64,000 nt of DNA from NCBI RefSeq assembly GCF_900095705.1, contig NZ_LT608326.1:62001-126000 (forward strand), read 5' to 3'. Numbering within the stretch: the first letter of the stretch is position 1; every line of letters starts with the position of its first letter. The position numbers and the translations under genes were made by a program. The stretch is from Fusobacterium massiliense (GTDB taxonomy: Bacteria; Fusobacteriota; Fusobacteriia; Fusobacteriales; Fusobacteriaceae). Below are positions 46,406-54,975 of the stretch, piece after piece. The notes beneath the pieces were generated by a model that was not told the origin of the DNA, searched no databases, and saw only the letters and a list, made by a program, of their open reading frames with translations.

Positions 46406-48061
46406 ATGAATATAGAGAGATGTTTAAAAAATGAAAAAAATAAAATGCTTAAATCTTTACTCAATATTCCAGAAAATATAGTTGTTTCTATTGGTCCAAC
46501 TGGTTGTTTAAATGTTCTTTATAATGAAGCAATAAAAGAAAATAAATTAGGAAATTTATATACCTTTCCTATATCTGAAATAGATATGGTTTCTGCTAAT
46601 CATATAGATAAATTAGAAAAATATATAGTTAAGATAATTTCTGAAAATTTTGAAAAAATAAAGTCAATTATTATCTATTTAACTTGTGCTGATTTAATAT
46701 TGGTGAGTGATTTTTCATTTTTAACAAAAAAAATTAAAAATGATTATGGAATTATTGTGAAAATATTGGAAAGAGGTCCTATTGCAAAGAGAAAATTATC
46801 ACCAGAAAAAAGATTAGAAAAATTATTAGTTGAATTAGAAGAAGAGATAAAAAATACTTCAAAAATAAAAGATAAAAAAATAAGTGATTTAAAAATAGAA
46901 ATTCAGCATATAGTTCCACCAATAACTTCTGATTATTCAGGTGCTTGTTCAACTTTATATGGTGAAAATATTTTAAAAATATTAATTTCACCTCATGGCT
47001 GTAAAACACCTGTTGCTTATGATGAAATAAGAAATATAGATTGTAGTTTGCAGTATTCTACATCATTGAATGAGTTAGAAATAGTTACTGGCGAAATAGA
47101 TGGACTGCAAGAAAATATAAAAGAAATTATAAGTCAAAACCCTAGGATTGAGTTTATAGCTATTATTTCAACAGTAGTCCCTCAAATAATAGGAATGGAT
47201 TTAGAGACTATTGTTGAGGATATAGAAGAAACACTAGATATTCCTTGTATTTTCATAAATACAAATAGTTTTGAAAACTATTACTCTGGAGTTTCATTAA
47301 CACTAAATGCTTTAGCTAAAAAATTTATGTTTGAAAATAAGAAAATTAAAAACACAGTAAATATTATTGGATACTCCCCTTTAACTTTTGGAAAAATAGA
47401 AAAGTTAGATGAAGTATTCTCTTTAATAAAAAGTTTAGATTTAAATGTTCTAACTATTTTTTCAGATAATTTATCATTAGAAAAAATTAAAAATAGTACA
47501 TCTGCTGAATTGAATCTAGTTTTAAGCTATGAAGGAATTGCCCTTGCAAAATATATGGAAAAAAATTTTTCGATTCCTTATGTAATAATAAATGTTGTTT
47601 CAAAATATGGAATTGAAAATACAGAAAACATTTTAAAAAAATTCTTTTATAACATAGATAATTCCTTTGAAAATTTAGAAAAAAATAATAAATTTGACGA
47701 TAGGAAAGTTATGATTATTGCTTCTCCATTTATGGCAGTAAATATGGCTGAGTCTTTAAGAAAAGACTTTTCGTTTGCTAATATCTTAGCATTTTCGTTT
47801 ATAAAAGAAAGTAGAAAATTTAAAAAAGTTGAATATTTAGAATTTTTAAATATTGTAAACACAGAAGATGATCTAAAAGAAAAGATAAAAGAATACAAAC
47901 CAGATATTTTAATATCAGATCCTGTGTACAAAGACTTAGTAAGTAAAAACATTACTTTTATTCCTCTACTTCATTATGGATATAGCACTAGGCTATATTT
48001 GAATTTAAATTATGAATATTGTGGAAAAAAAGCTTATGAATATTTTAAAAAATTTATTTAA
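46406..48061 (+). CDS. Fused nitrogenase component 1-like protein
   Basis: 551 residues, unlike any NifD or NifK I know. Residues 1 to about 165 resemble a shortened component-1 half: GPTGCLNVLY (Cys34, at the Cys88 position of NifD) and YLTCADLIL (Cys94, at the Cys154 position). Residues about 170-551 form a full second module: GACSTLYGE (Cys181, the Cys62 position) and SPHGCKTPVAYDE (Cys199), but the third cysteine position (STVVPQIIG) has valine. The two halves thus keep complementary cysteines, enough for one Fe-S cluster. No FeMo-cofactor Cys/His pair is evident. It probably is the catalytic partner of the upstream NifH-like protein. Substrate unknown. Confidence 0.82.
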   Translation: MNIERCLKNEKNKMLKSLLNIPENIVVSIGPTGCLNVLYNEAIKENKLGNLYTFPISEIDMVSANHIDKLEKYIVKIISENFEKIKSIIIYLTCADLILVSDFSFLTKKIKNDYGIIVKILERGPIAKRKLSPEKRLEKLLVELEEEIKNTSKIKDKKISDLKIEIQHIVPPITSDYSGACSTLYGENILKILISPHGCKTPVAYDEIRNIDCSLQYSTSLNELEIVTGEIDGLQENIKEIISQNPRIEFIAIISTVVPQIIGMDLETIVEDIEETLDIPCIFINTNSFENYYSGVSLTLNALAKKFMFENKKIKNTVNIIGYSPLTFGKIEKLDEVFSLIKSLDLNVLTIFSDNLSLEKIKNSTSAELNLVLSYEGIALAKYMEKNFSIPYVIINVVSKYGIENTENILKKFFYNIDNSFENLEKNNKFDDRKVMIIASPFMAVNMAESLRKDFSFANILAFSFIKESRKFKKVEYLEFLNIVNTEDDLKEKIKEYKPDILISDPVYKDLVSKNITFIPLLHYGYSTRLYLNLNYEYCGKKAYEYFKKFI

Positions 48062-48083
48062 TTAATAATAGGAGTGTGATTTT

Positions 48084-49136
48084 ATGAAAAAAATTTTTAG
48101 TTCAATGGTTATTTTATTTTTATTTTTGTTTGCAGATATTAACGCTAAAACTGTTACAGATTTAACAGGAAAAAATGTTACAATTAAAGACAATCCAAGC
48201 AGAATTGCTATTGTTCCTATCCCTTGGGCTTCTTTGACTTATGCTGTAGATGGAGATTCTTCTAAAATAGTTGGAATGCATCCTTCTGCTAAAAAATCTT
48301 ATGAAATAAGTATATTAAAAGAGTTAGCACCAAATATGAAAAATGTAAATTCAGTATTTGTGGATAATAATTTTAATATAAATTATGAAGAGTTAGCTAT
48401 TTTAAGACCTGACCTTGTTGTAGTATGGGATTATCAAAATGATGCAATAGAAAAACTTGATAAATTAAAAATACCATCAGTGGCAATAAAATATGGAACA
48501 TTAGAAGATGTTCAACAAGGTATAAAATTACTTGGAGATATTTTAAACAAACAAGCAAAAGCTCAAAAATTAATTAATTACCATAAAAATACAAATAAGT
48601 ATTTTGCTTCAAAAACTGAAAAATTAGCAGATACAAAAAGAAAAAAAATTCTTTATCTTAAAGATTCTCAATTAACTGTAGCTAGTGGAAAATCAGTTAA
48701 TAATATTATGATTGATATGGCAGGTGGGGTAAATGTTGCTAAAGATGTTACTACTGGCACTTGGTCAAAAGTTACTATGGAAGAAGTTATAAAATGGAAT
48801 CCTGACATTATTATTTTAAGTAATTTTGATAAATTTTTACCTGAAGATATTTATAATAATAAATTTGAAGGTCAAGATTGGTCAAAAATTGATGCAGTTA
48901 AAAATAAAAAAGTATTTAAAGCTCCAATAGGTATTTATAGATGGGATGCTCCTTCAGCAGAAACTCCACTTATGATAAAATGGATGGCAAAAGTAGCAAA
49001 TCCTGAACTTTTTAAAGATTATAATATGAGAAAAGATATAAAAGATTTTTATTTGGAGTTCTTTAACTATAAACTTTCTGATGAACAATTAAATTTTATT
49101 TTAAATTCAAAGATTAATAAAGGTTTAAATCTTTAA
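48084..49136 (+). CDS. Periplasmic binding protein for iron chelate/cobalamin-type ABC importer
   Basis: 350 residues, with a signal peptide ending near FADINA-K and no lipobox, so a soluble periplasmic protein. The class III fold is seen in LRPDLVVVWDY, GTLEDVQQGIKLLGDI and the C-terminal GIYRWDAPSAETPLMIKWMAKVANPELF, a segment shared with FecB/CeuE-like proteins. Ligands in the family include siderophores, heme, cobalamin and nickel chelates. It follows the fused reductase gene by 22 bases and is therefore likely co-transcribed with it. Confidence 0.85.
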   Translation: MKKIFSSMVILFLFLFADINAKTVTDLTGKNVTIKDNPSRIAIVPIPWASLTYAVDGDSSKIVGMHPSAKKSYEISILKELAPNMKNVNSVFVDNNFNINYEELAILRPDLVVVWDYQNDAIEKLDKLKIPSVAIKYGTLEDVQQGIKLLGDILNKQAKAQKLINYHKNTNKYFASKTEKLADTKRKKILYLKDSQLTVASGKSVNNIMIDMAGGVNVAKDVTTGTWSKVTMEEVIKWNPDIIILSNFDKFLPEDIYNNKFEGQDWSKIDAVKNKKVFKAPIGIYRWDAPSAETPLMIKWMAKVANPELFKDYNMRKDIKDFYLEFFNYKLSDEQLNFILNSKINKGLNL

Positions 49137-49149
49137 GTAAGGAAAAAAT

Positions 49150-50145
49150 ATGAATACATATAGAAAAAAAATATCATTTCTTATAATTTTATTAGTTTTG
49201 TGTATACTGATTTCAATATTTTTAGGAAGATTTTTTATATCACCTAAAATGTTTTTTAATGTTCTTTTAGATACTATAAATGGTGTTGAAAATAATCCAA
49301 TTGAAAGTTCTATAATTTTTGAATTAAGAATACCTAGAATAATAATGAACATATTAGTAGGAGCAGGCCTTTCTATTTCAGGAGTAGCCTTTCAAGGAAT
49401 ATTTCAAAATCCTTTAGTTAGTCCAGATGTAATAAGTGTAAGTTCAGGGTCTGCATTTGGAGCTGTTTTAGCTATACTTTTATTTGGAATGAATTCTTAT
49501 GTTATCATTTTAGCTTTGTTATTTGGTATATTAAGTGTAATTATAACCTATAACTTATCAAAAGTAAGAGGAGAAAGTTCTGTACTTTCTCTGATACTTT
49601 CCGGTATGGTTATAACAGCTCTTTTTTCTTCATTAATTTCACTTGTAAAATATACAGCTGATCCTTATGATAAATTACCTGCTATAACATATTGGCTTAT
49701 GGGAAGTTTTTCTAGCTCTTCTTACAATAATATTAAAATTGCTATATTACCAATAATATCTGGTATCATGATATTATATTTTTTAAGATGGAGAATAAAT
49801 ATCCTATCTCTTGGCGATGATGAAGTAAAAGCACTGGGTATGAATCCAGTTTATATAAGAGCTCTTATCATTATTGCAGTAACAATAATAAGTGCAACTT
49901 GTGTAACATTAACTGGTATAATTGGTTGGGTAGGATTATTAATTCCTCATATATGTCGTATGTATATAGGAGCCGATAATATAAAATTAATTCCAACTTC
50001 CTGTATTATGGGAGCAATTTTTATGCTAATAATAGATGGAATAGCCAGAACAGCAACTTCTAGTGAAATACCTATTGGAATATTGACTTCTTTAATAGGA
50101 GCTCCATTTTTTATTATAATCTTCAAAAAATACAGGAGTTGGTAA
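49150..50145 (+). CDS. FecCD-family ABC transporter permease
   Basis: 331 residues with about nine to ten membrane helices. FELRIPRIIMNILVGAGLSISGVAFQGIFQNPLVSPDVISVSSGSAFGAV and GWVGLLIPHICRM are characteristic of FecCD permeases. It starts 13 bases after the binding-protein gene and overlaps the reading frame of the ATPase region only by its stop codon just ahead of the ATPase ATG. Confidence 0.92.
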   Translation: MNTYRKKISFLIILLVLCILISIFLGRFFISPKMFFNVLLDTINGVENNPIESSIIFELRIPRIIMNILVGAGLSISGVAFQGIFQNPLVSPDVISVSSGSAFGAVLAILLFGMNSYVIILALLFGILSVIITYNLSKVRGESSVLSLILSGMVITALFSSLISLVKYTADPYDKLPAITYWLMGSFSSSSYNNIKIAILPIISGIMILYFLRWRINILSLGDDEVKALGMNPVYIRALIIIAVTIISATCVTLTGIIGWVGLLIPHICRMYIGADNIKLIPTSCIMGAIFMLIIDGIARTATSSEIPIGILTSLIGAPFFIIIFKKYRSW

Positions 50146-50147
50146 AA

Positions 50148-50930
50148 ATGAATTTAGAGATTAAAAATGGAAATTTTTCATACACTGATGAAAATCCTAT
50201 TTTAAAAAATATAAATTTAAAAATTGATAGTGGAGAGATATTTACAATATTAGGACAAAATGGAATTGGTAAAACAACATTGCTAAAATGTATTAACGGA
50301 GTTTTAAAATGGAATTCTGGTGAAGTTTTTATTGATAATAGAAAAGTTGATTCTATAAAAGATTTAAAAGATATAGCTTATGTTCCTCAAGCACATTCAT
50401 TCTCTTTTTCATATACTGTGAAAGAACTTGCTATTATGGGAAGAGCCAAATATTTAAACATTTTTTCTACTCCTTCAAAATCAGACTATGATATAGTAGA
50501 AAAGATTTTAGATGAGATGGGAATATTATATTTAAAGGATAGAAAATGTTCAGAGTTGAGTGGTGGACAACTTCAACTGGTTTTCTTAGCTAGGGCTTTA
50601 GTAGGAGAACCTAAAATTTTGATTCTTGACGAACCAGAATCACATTTAGACTTTAAAAATCAAACTAAAATTTTAAGAACAATTGTTCAGTTAGCAAAAA
50701 AGAAAAATATTACTTGTATTTTTAATACTCACTATCCTGAATATGCTTTAAGAATTTCAGATAAATCTATGTTAATAGGAAAAGATGGCTATATTGTTGG
50801 TAAAAGTAGAGAAATTATTAATGAAGAAAATTTAAAAAAATATTTTGAAATAAAAACAAAAATTGTAGAAATAGAAGACAAAGAACAAAAAATAAAATCT
50901 GTAGTAATAACTGATAATTTAGAAAATTAA
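50148..50930 (+). CDS. ABC transporter ATPase, FecE/BtuD type
   Basis: 260 residues from the ATG at 50148 (a TTG nine bases earlier overlaps the permease end). Walker A GQNGIGKTT, signature LSGGQLQ, Walker B ILILDEPESHLD and NTHYP H-loop are intact. It completes a binding protein-permease-ATPase importer. SD AGGAG within the permease 3' end. Confidence 0.93.
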   Translation: MNLEIKNGNFSYTDENPILKNINLKIDSGEIFTILGQNGIGKTTLLKCINGVLKWNSGEVFIDNRKVDSIKDLKDIAYVPQAHSFSFSYTVKELAIMGRAKYLNIFSTPSKSDYDIVEKILDEMGILYLKDRKCSELSGGQLQLVFLARALVGEPKILILDEPESHLDFKNQTKILRTIVQLAKKKNITCIFNTHYPEYALRISDKSMLIGKDGYIVGKSREIINEENLKKYFEIKTKIVEIEDKEQKIKSVVITDNLEN

Positions 50931-50960
50931 AGTCTTTTGAATAAAAAAAGGAAAATACAA

Positions 50961-51815
50961 ATGGAATTTAAAAAAGTAAATCAATTGCCAATTGATATTA
51001 AAGAAGCCATAAAAAAACGTGTTAGTAGTAGAAGTTTTGAAGAAAAATCGTTGAATGATGAAGATAAAAATAAGCTACTAGAGTTTAATAAAACTTTATC
51101 TAACCCTTTTGGTGTAGATATTAGAGTTCAGTATGTTAGCAAAGACACAGGTGCAGAGAAAGTTCAACTTGGAACATATGGAACAATAAAAGGTGCAAAA
51201 GACTTTCTTACAATTACTGTAAAAGATATCCCTTTTGCTATGGAAGCGGTAGGATATCAATTTGAAAATTTAATTCTATATGCTACATCTATAAATCTTG
51301 GAACAGTATGGCTTGCTGCAACATTTAGCAGAAAAGATTTTGAAAATGTTGTGGATATAGAATCTGATGATTTATTTCCATGTATTTGTCCTATAGGTTA
51401 TCCATCTGAAAAGCGTTCCTTTATTGAAAAAATTACCCGATTGACTCTTGGTTCTAAAAATAGAAAATCATGGGATAAATTATTTTTCTTGGGAGATTTT
51501 AATCAACCTTTGTTACCAAAAAATGCTGGAAAATATGAAGTAGCACTTGAAATGCTTAGATTAGCTCCTAGTGCTACAAATGCACAACCATGGGCAGTTG
51601 TTAAAGATGGAAGTAACTTTCATTTCTTTTGTAATTATAAAAATAGTATAAATGATGATATGAAGAAAATAAAGCATTTAGATTTGGGTATAGCCTTATC
51701 ACATTTTCATCAGACTGCTATGAGTGAGAAATTAATTGGGCATTTTGAAATACAGAATATACATTTTTCAACTCCTGAAAATATGCACTATATTATATCT
51801 TATTCATCAAAGTAA
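50961..51815 (+). CDS. Nitroreductase-family protein, TM1586-like
   Basis: 284 residues from the ATG at 50961 (AAAAGGAAAA upstream); the open frame to TTG 50937 lies in the SD. AIKKRVSSRSFEEKSL near the N-terminus and LEMLRLAPSATNAQPWAVV near residue 190 are both FMN-binding-type segments, so one chain appears to hold two nitroreductase-like lobes, as in the TM1586 family. Family members bind FMN and reduce diverse substrates. It follows the ATPase by 30 bases and is likely part of the operon; a role in reducing or releasing the imported ligand is inference. Confidence 0.78.
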   Translation: MEFKKVNQLPIDIKEAIKKRVSSRSFEEKSLNDEDKNKLLEFNKTLSNPFGVDIRVQYVSKDTGAEKVQLGTYGTIKGAKDFLTITVKDIPFAMEAVGYQFENLILYATSINLGTVWLAATFSRKDFENVVDIESDDLFPCICPIGYPSEKRSFIEKITRLTLGSKNRKSWDKLFFLGDFNQPLLPKNAGKYEVALEMLRLAPSATNAQPWAVVKDGSNFHFFCNYKNSINDDMKKIKHLDLGIALSHFHQTAMSEKLIGHFEIQNIHFSTPENMHYIISYSSK

Positions 51816-51858
51816 AAACTAAAATAATCTAAAATAAAGAAAGAAAGGAGTTTTTTTA

Positions 51859-52632
51859 ATGAATAATCCTATTGCTGTTTTCGATGCTGGACTTGGTAGT
51901 TATGCCATTGTTGAAGCTATTAAAAAAGCTTATCCACAACAAGATATTATTTATTTTGCCGATAGAAGAAGTTTCCCTTACGGTGCAAAAACAACTGAAG
52001 AATTAAAAGATATTATTGAAAATTCTATTGATTTTCTTTTAAAAAGGGGTTCTAATTTTATTGTGCTTGCTTCAAATGCTCCAAGTATAACTGTTCTTGA
52101 TAAAATAAAAAAGAAGGATAAAGTTATTGGAATATATCCTCCGCTTAAAGATGTTATAAAGGATAAAAAGAAAAATACTCTTATCATTGGTGCTAAAGTA
52201 ATGATTGATAGTTTTGAGTTACAGGAATATATAAAAAAAGAAGTTGGAGATTTCTATAAACAATTTCATGTAGAGAATGCCTCTCCTTTAATTCAACTTA
52301 TTGAAAGTGGAGATTTTATAAATAATATAGAGGGAACAGAAAAGACTATAAAGAACTTTATTGATAATTGTGAAAATAAATTTGGTAAATTAGATTCAAT
52401 AACTCTTAGTAGTACACATTTACCTTGGCTTTCTTCTTATTTTGAAAAACTTATTCCACAAGCTAAATTATACGATCCTGCTGATAGTTTGGTAAAAGCA
52501 ATAAAACCTTATATTACTACTGGAGAAGGAAAGGTGTATTCAATAATTTCTGAATCTGAAAAATATCCAGCTAAAGATTTTTTAAAGATTTTAGATATTT
52601 TAAAAATTAAACTTGATTATGAAATCATATAA
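51859..52632 (+). CDS. Glutamate racemase homologue lacking both catalytic cysteines
   Basis: 257 residues of the Asp/Glu racemase fold: VFDAGLGSYAIVEA (racemases have DSGxGG), RRSFPYGAKT (RxxxPYG, substrate loop) and a second lobe with TLSSTHLPWL. The first catalytic motif CNTA is ASNAPS, with Ser72 for Cys; the second, GCTHYP, is SSTHLP, with Ser185 for Cys. His187 remains. Without either thiol it should not racemise glutamate by the normal mechanism. It lies 43 bases after the nitroreductase and before a terminator, so it seems to be the last gene of the nitrogenase-like operon. A true murI must lie elsewhere. Confidence 0.85.
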   Translation: MNNPIAVFDAGLGSYAIVEAIKKAYPQQDIIYFADRRSFPYGAKTTEELKDIIENSIDFLLKRGSNFIVLASNAPSITVLDKIKKKDKVIGIYPPLKDVIKDKKKNTLIIGAKVMIDSFELQEYIKKEVGDFYKQFHVENASPLIQLIESGDFINNIEGTEKTIKNFIDNCENKFGKLDSITLSSTHLPWLSSYFEKLIPQAKLYDPADSLVKAIKPYITTGEGKVYSIISESEKYPAKDFLKILDILKIKLDYEII

Positions 52633-52639
52633 AAAAATA

Positions 52640-52667
52640 AAGCTGAGTTTTAAATTTAACCCAGCTT
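52640..52667. terminator. Bidirectional terminator between the racemase-like gene and rplS
   Basis: AAGCTGAGTT pairs with AACCCAGCTT around TTAAATTTA, one mismatch. T-rich flanks on both strands (TTCTTTTTC on plus, TATTTTTTTAT on minus). It closes two convergent operons. Confidence 0.88.
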
Positions 52668-52676
52668 TTCTTTTTC

Positions 52677-53027
52677 TTATTTTACTATTTCTTTGATTCT
52701 TGCTTTCTTAGCAGATAATCCTCTTAAGTAGTAAAGTTTAGATCTTCTTACTCTACCAACTTTTAGAACTTCGATTCTGTCAATATTTGGAGAATTAACA
52801 GGGATTATTCTTTCTACTCCAATTCCTGCTGTAACTTTTCTTACAGTGAAAGTTTTTGCAACTCCTCGACCATTTACTCTGATTACAACTCCTTCAAATA
52901 ATTGAACTCTTTCTTTGTTTCCTTCTTTTACTTTGTAGTACACTCCAATAGTGTCCCCAGCTTTGAATTGTGGAATATCACTTCTTAGATATTCTTTTTC
53001 AACTAACTCAATTAATTTTTCTTTTAT
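52677..53027 (-). CDS. rplS: 50S ribosomal protein L19, apparent ATA start
   Basis: 116 residues if translation starts at 53027. The expected N-terminus [20 protein letters not shown] is in frame, but the codon where L19 should start is ATA, not ATG. An in-frame TGA lies four codons upstream, and the first usual start inside is a GTG at 52943, which would remove 28 conserved residues. The ATA overlaps the stop of the preceding gene as ATAA; an ATG there would give the usual ATGA. The rest ([24 protein letters not shown]...) is standard. L19 is at the subunit interface. Confidence 0.9.
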   Translation of the reverse strand: MKEKLIELVEKEYLRSDIPQFKAGDTIGVYYKVKEGNKERVQLFEGVVIRVNGRGVAKTFTVRKVTAGIGVERIIPVNSPNIDRIEVLKVGRVRRSKLYYLRGLSAKKARIKEIVK

Positions 53028-53521
53028 TTTAAGTTTTCAGTATCTCCTATCTCTGATAATCTCATATATTCTTTTATTATTTCAAACCAAGGACTCTCTT
53101 TTTTACCTAAGCCCCTTTGAAAGAAACTATTATCCATAAAATTAAAGTAAAATTTAACTTTTCCAATTTCTAATATAGAGCTAGCTTTTCTCTTACAAGT
53201 AAATCTTATATTTTCTGTTACTTCTAAATTATTAACTTCTTTATCTATCCAAATTGCATCAAAAGCAATTTCAATAATATTTTCTTCTTTTATATTATTA
53301 AGCTTTTTAAATTTTTCAAGTGATTTTTCTACAAATATATGATATCCCTTAGAGGTATCAGCTTCTAATTTTTCAAAGGCAGCTACAAATTTAGCTCTTT
53401 CATCTTTTGGAATATCTTTAAGCATATTATATTGCTCTTGATTTATTTCTCCCATTTCCAATAAACAAGAAATATTAGCTTTATAGATATCATACTCATA
53501 GATATTTCTTTTTATAAACAA
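53024..53521 (-). CDS. Conserved-looking protein of unknown function
   Basis: 165 residues, mixed helix and strand, no membrane segment, no signal peptide and no motif that I recognise. The N-terminal half is helical and charged ([31 protein letters not shown]); the C-terminal half has beta-like segments ([25 protein letters not shown]). Its stop overlaps the apparent rplS start, so it may be translationally coupled to L19. It follows the PHP gene by 28 bases. Codon use matches neighbours. Function unknown. Confidence 0.75.
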   Translation of the reverse strand: MFIKRNIYEYDIYKANISCLLEMGEINQEQYNMLKDIPKDERAKFVAAFEKLEADTSKGYHIFVEKSLEKFKKLNNIKEENIIEIAFDAIWIDKEVNNLEVTENIRFTCKRKASSILEIGKVKFYFNFMDNSFFQRGLGKKESPWFEIIKEYMRLSEIGDTENLK

Positions 53522-53549
53522 ATTTTTCCTCCATATAATTTTTAATAAA

Positions 53550-54329
53550 TTATATCAAAAGTTTTTGCATTATAATTTTATCTTTAAATAAAATAACTTC
53601 TTTTATGTTTTTATTTAATAAAAATTTTGTTGCCTCATCAAATTTATAAGCATATTCTTTGGTATTATGTGCATCAGAACCCAAAGTAAAAAGTTTTCCA
53701 CCCATTCTTAAATACTTTTCTATCATATAACTATACAAATTTTCTTTTTTATATTTATACATACTTTTAGTATTTACTTCAAAGGCAATTTCTTTTTTTA
53801 CTATAAGTTCAATAATTTTATTTAAAAATATACTTGCTAAATTATCAAAGTCTGTAACTGAAATATCAATTATCCTCATTCCATACTCAAAATGTGCTAA
53901 AATATCAAATTCTATTGAACTTTCTAAAGCTTGTATCATCTGTTCAAAATACTCTTTGACTAAATATTCTAATCTTATTAAACTTTTATTAATACACATA
54001 AAGTCATAAATTCCATTTTGATGTATAGATAAAAGTTTCAAATTAAAATTTTTATCTTTTAAGAAGCCCTCTATTCTCTTTTCAGAATTTGGAGTATAAC
54101 CTATCTCTATTCCTGAAAAAAATTTATTTGAATACTTTTTATTCAAAATCTCTATTTGTTCAATGTATTTTAAATAGTGAATTGAACTATCTTTATAATT
54201 AATTATAGGATTTTCAAAATCTAAATGTTCAGTTGTTATAATATCATTTTCATTACAAACATTTATATAGTTTTCTAAATTCTCATTTGAGTCAAAAGAA
54301 AAGTTTGAATGTACATGTTGGTCAAACAT
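53550..54329 (-). CDS. PHP-domain phosphatase, HisK-like
   Basis: 259 residues. Metal-binding motifs of the PHP family are present: DQHVHSNFSFDS at the N-terminus, TTEHLDF, AHFEYGMR and GSDAHN near the C-terminus. Relatives are histidinol-phosphate phosphatases, but no his gene is near, so substrate is open. Its ATG overlaps the pyrE stop by one base (TAATG), so it is part of the pyr operon. Confidence 0.8.
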   Translation of the reverse strand: MFDQHVHSNFSFDSNENLENYINVCNENDIITTEHLDFENPIINYKDSSIHYLKYIEQIEILNKKYSNKFFSGIEIGYTPNSEKRIEGFLKDKNFNLKLLSIHQNGIYDFMCINKSLIRLEYLVKEYFEQMIQALESSIEFDILAHFEYGMRIIDISVTDFDNLASIFLNKIIELIVKKEIAFEVNTKSMYKYKKENLYSYMIEKYLRMGGKLFTLGSDAHNTKEYAYKFDEATKFLLNKNIKEVILFKDKIIMQKLLI

Positions 54330-54946
54330 TATAGATTATTTCTCCAATCAACTAAAATTTGATTTTCCTTATCTCCAATAAGCCCTGTTTCTTTTGCAAG
54401 TTCTAACAACACATCATAGTTTGTAAGAGTTGAAAAAGGTATTTTAGCTTCATCAAATTTTTCTTTTGCTTTATTTAAGTTATAACTAAATATTGCAATT
54501 ACTCCTAAAACTTCTAATCCTTCTTCTTGTAAAGCTTGTGCTGCTAAAACAGAAGATTTCCCAGTTGAAATTAAATCTTCTATTACCACAACTTTTTTAC
54601 CGTTTTCATATTTCCCTTCTATTTGGTTAGTCTTTCCATGGTCTTTAGCAGAACCTCTAACATATAACATTGGTAAATCCATAATATCACTTATCCAAGC
54701 AGCATGAGGAATACCAGCAGTAGCTGTTCCAACTATATAGTCAACATTAGGATATAGTTCTTTAATCTTTTTAACAAAACCTTCTGCTATTTGCTTTCTT
54801 ATTTTAGGATAAGACATAGTAAGTCTATTGTCACAGTATATAGGTGATTTTATTCCAGATGCCCAAGTAAACCAATTTTCTTTATCAACTCTCAATTCAA
54901 CAGCTTTAATATCTAACAATGCATTTATTATTTCTCTATCTAACAT
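54329..54946 (-). CDS. pyrE: Orotate phosphoribosyltransferase
   Basis: Makes OMP from orotate and PRPP. 205 residues from the ATG at 54946, which has AAGGAG upstream; the frame extends to another ATG at 54967 that lies in the SD region. GTATAGIPHAAWIS, the flexible loop YVRGSAKDHGKTNQIEG and the PRPP motif VVVIEDLISTGKS are intact. It is separated from pyrF by an unknown gene. Confidence 0.96.
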   Translation of the reverse strand: MLDREIINALLDIKAVELRVDKENWFTWASGIKSPIYCDNRLTMSYPKIRKQIAEGFVKKIKELYPNVDYIVGTATAGIPHAAWISDIMDLPMLYVRGSAKDHGKTNQIEGKYENGKKVVVIEDLISTGKSSVLAAQALQEEGLEVLGVIAIFSYNLNKAKEKFDEAKIPFSTLTNYDVLLELAKETGLIGDKENQILVDWRNNL

Positions 54947-54975
54947 ATTCTTCTCCTTACATTTCATTAGTACTA

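Noticed and set aside
45573-48061. True nitrogen fixation genes nifHDK.
   Set aside because: Only a NifH-like gene and one aberrant fused component-1 gene are present, without nifE, nifN or nifB and without recognisable FeMo-cofactor ligands.
51859-52632. Calling this gene murI, glutamate racemase.
   Set aside because: Both catalytic cysteines are serine, so the enzyme activity cannot be assumed from the fold.
52677-52943. L19 starting at the GTG at 52943 (88 residues).
   Set aside because: It drops 28 residues that match the normal L19 N-terminus and are in frame upstream; the ATA at 53027 fits the family length.
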